Shown: positions 4,406 through 6,187 of the stretch, in pieces
Layout: every line of letters begins with the position of its first letter
Position numbering within the stretch: the stretch's first letter is position 1
Origin: Xanthobacteraceae bacterium
Lineage (GTDB): Bacteria > Pseudomonadota > Alphaproteobacteria > Rhizobiales > Xanthobacteraceae
Assembly (NCBI GenBank): GCA_030043285.1
Contig: JASHXZ010000123.1
Span: 1-6,187 of the forward strand
Direction of reading: 5' to 3'
Length of the DNA: 6,187 bases
Notes under the pieces: generated by a model
Seen by the model: the letters and a program-made list of their open reading frames with translations, nothing else
What the model was told of the DNA's origin: nothing
Database searches by the model: none
Program-made: the position numbers and the translations under genes

Positions 4406-6187
4406 ATGAGCAAACGATATCTCTTTGGCCGGGCGCGCGTAGCCGCCATCAGCGTGTGCCGTGCCGCCGCGGTGGCTGTGCTTGCGCTGCTGCCCGTGCT
4501 GTGGCTTGCCGCGCCAGCCCGGGCGCAGCAGGCCAATGCCTGCCCGCCGCAGCTGGATCTGTCACAACTGAAGCTGCCGGAGATCGATTCGAACGGCCGT
4601 GGTATCACGGCCGGCATGATCGTGCTGTCGGATGCCCAACGGGCGTTTCAGATCTCGCTCGGTACTCCTGGCTCGTCCGGACAATGCGTGCCGCAGCTTC
4701 TGCGGTCCTTCCAGAACCATGAGCCGGTCGCGCCCAATCCCAGCGCGGCGCCCCCGCTCCCCCTGCCCGGCCCGACCATCCGTGCCGAACTCGGCGACGT
4801 GGTGCAGATCACATTCCTCAATCAGATTGATCCGCTGGACTACGGCGCCTCGATCGACCGGTGGGAGAATCTGACCCAGATAACGGAGCAACCCGGACTC
4901 GGCTGCGATTCCAGCACCGCCGGCTACCCGCAATTGAGCGCCGGGCCGCCACCCGTCTATGACACAATGCCGAACTGCTTTCATGGATCGAGCACAGGCA
5001 ATCTGCACTTTCACGGCACTCACACGAGTCCGCAATCCGCGGCCGACGACGTGTTCGTGCAAGTGCGACCGTCGCCGCGGGAGAACGGCGCCCCGGTGGT
5101 CACCGCGGCGACGGTGAAGCCGATGTTTGACGAGTTCTTTGCGAAGTGTGCAGCAACCCTCAAAGCCGACAATTTGGCCGAGTGGCCGAAGGTCTGGTCC
5201 GATCTGCCCACCGCTTACACCACGCTGGAAGAGAAACTGCTCAAGGCCTACGACCAGGGCAAGCCGCCACAGACCCAGTTGTGGCCGCCGGATGAAGAAA
5301 AGATCGCGGCCGGCGAGTGGCCGCAATACTATATCGGCGCATTCCCTAACTGCTTTATCGTGCCAAAATATCCCGGCGTGGTGCCACACGACGGCATGCA
5401 GATGGCCCTGCACATGGGCCAGGCGCCCGGCACCCATTGGTACCATGCGCACAAGCACGGCTCGACGTTCCTCAACGTGGGCAACGGGATGGAAGGCGCG
5501 CTGATCATCGAGGGCGATGACTACGACGGCAAATTCAACGCCTTTTACAACCAGTACCGCACCGACAAGTCCACCGACTGGACGCGCCAGCAGCCGATTC
5601 TGATCGTGAACCAGTATGCGAACACGCCTGGGCTGGAGCGTGGCGGCGGAGCACCGCCCACGCCCTTCGCGGTGAATGGCGAGCAAGAGCCGACGCTGAC
5701 CATGTATCCGGGCCAGGTGATGCTGTGGCGCATCATCAACGCCTCGACAACCGACGGGTTTTATCTGCCCGCGCTGCCGGCCGGCTTCGCTTGGCGGCAG
5801 ACCGCGCAGGACGGGGTACAATTCGACGACCAGAACTATCAGTCACGCGCGGAACGCCCGGTGTTCGTGGCGCCGGGCAACCGCATCGACCTGCTGGTGC
5901 AGGCGCCGAGCGTGGTCACCAACGCGCTGAATCCGATCAACGTCTACCAGGGCACATCGGTGAGCGCTGCCGAGACCTCACCGCCGAATGCGATTTTGTT
6001 CACGATCAAGCTGGCCGGCACCGGCCCGGCGATGCCGCTCATGCCGCATATGCCGCCGCGCCCGGGTTTCCTGAAGGACATCAGCCCAGGGGAACTCAGC
6101 AAGCAGACGCAAACCCTGGACTTCGCCACCACCGGCGGGGGCGGTCAGCGGAAGGAGACGATTAACGGCCACAAGTTCATGGAAGGG
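4406..6187 (+). CDS. Exported multicopper oxidase, 3'-truncated
   Basis: Laccase/CotA/FtsP-like multicopper oxidase, which couples substrate or metal-ion oxidation to reduction of oxygen to water outside the cytoplasm. The frame is open for 594 codons to the window edge. ATG 4406 has GGGAG at 4397-4401. Residues 1-40 form a signal peptide: a basic start, a hydrophobic stretch at about 20-36 and an APARA cleavage site. It is Sec-like, since only a KR pair (SKRYLF) recalls a Tat motif. Domain 1 carries HFHG (His201, His203) and THWYHAHKHGS (His344, 347, 349), the first two trinuclear-centre motifs. Domain 2 shows FAVNGEQEPTLTMYPGQ and WRIINAS (about 423-452). ETINGHKF near the edge begins domain 3, so the HxxHxH and HCHxxxH motifs with the type 1 copper site lie beyond the window. 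The two visible motifs are 144 residues apart (His203 to His347) against about 40-50 in relatives, an insert of about 100 residues. Copper oxidation, metal oxidation or phenol oxidation are all possible. Confidence 0.93.
   Translation, partial: MSKRYLFGRARVAAISVCRAAAVAVLALLPVLWLAAPARAQQANACPPQLDLSQLKLPEIDSNGRGITAGMIVLSDAQRAFQISLGTPGSSGQCVPQLLRSFQNHEPVAPNPSAAPPLPLPGPTIRAELGDVVQITFLNQIDPLDYGASIDRWENLTQITEQPGLGCDSSTAGYPQLSAGPPPVYDTMPNCFHGSSTGNLHFHGTHTSPQSAADDVFVQVRPSPRENGAPVVTAATVKPMFDEFFAKCAATLKADNLAEWPKVWSDLPTAYTTLEEKLLKAYDQGKPPQTQLWPPDEEKIAAGEWPQYYIGAFPNCFIVPKYPGVVPHDGMQMALHMGQAPGTHWYHAHKHGSTFLNVGNGMEGALIIEGDDYDGKFNAFYNQYRTDKSTDWTRQQPILIVNQYANTPGLERGGGAPPTPFAVNGEQEPTLTMYPGQVMLWRIINASTTDGFYLPALPAGFAWRQTAQDGVQFDDQNYQSRAERPVFVAPGNRIDLLVQAPSVVTNALNPINVYQGTSVSAAETSPPNAILFTIKLAGTGPAMPLMPHMPPRPGFLKDISPGELSKQTQTLDFATTGGGGQRKETINGHKFMEG

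Noticed and set aside
4562..5821. Long open frame of 419 codons on the minus strand
   Set aside because: It lies antisense to the multicopper oxidase, whose copper motifs and domain order are clear. Its Arg/Gly/Val-rich translation has no recognisable domain. Long antisense frames are expected in high-GC genes.

Overview
The window looks like high-GC alphaproteobacterial DNA, probably from the Hyphomicrobiales (Rhizobiales). The main clue is the first gene, a CtpA-type S41 peptidase whose C-terminal tail (a segment like TALALMRGTKLNPAFPP) is of the kind I know from Bradyrhizobium and Rhodopseudomonas relatives. All genes I can support are on the + strand. No tRNA, rRNA, CRISPR array, insertion sequence or origin is visible.

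Layout. (1) 1-835: 3' part of the S41 carboxyl-terminal processing peptidase, cut by the window edge. (2) 836-1392: about 560 bases with no convincing gene but with a very regular stem-loop at 924-959. (3) 1393-3853: a tightly packed block of three genes, namely a class I SAM-dependent methyltransferase followed by two paralogous amino-acid-kinase-fold proteins that I recognise as molybdenum storage protein (MoSto) subunits, first the MosB-type (beta) and then the MosA-type (alpha). Both junctions are 4-base GTGA overlaps, so translation is probably coupled. (4) 3854-3985: a 132-base gap with a small hairpin. (5) 3986-6187: a small cupredoxin, then an exported multicopper oxidase that runs off the right edge.

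How the genes may work together. The MoSto pair is expected to form an ATP-dependent heterohexameric cage that stores molybdate or tungstate as polyoxometalate clusters. Nothing in the window is a nitrogenase or molybdate-transport gene. The alpha-type subunit departs from the Azotobacter protein where it matters: the nucleotide-binding lysine is glutamine, and the histidines known to line the cluster pocket are replaced. The cage may therefore be asymmetric, with the beta-type subunit carrying the nucleotide chemistry, or it may hold different cargo. The cupredoxin and the multicopper oxidase form a second, copper-dependent module. The cupredoxin has Glu where the axial Met is expected and no visible signal peptide. 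The oxidase carries an insert of about 100 residues between its first two copper motifs. A functional link between the MoSto block and the copper block is only suggested by adjacency and common orientation.
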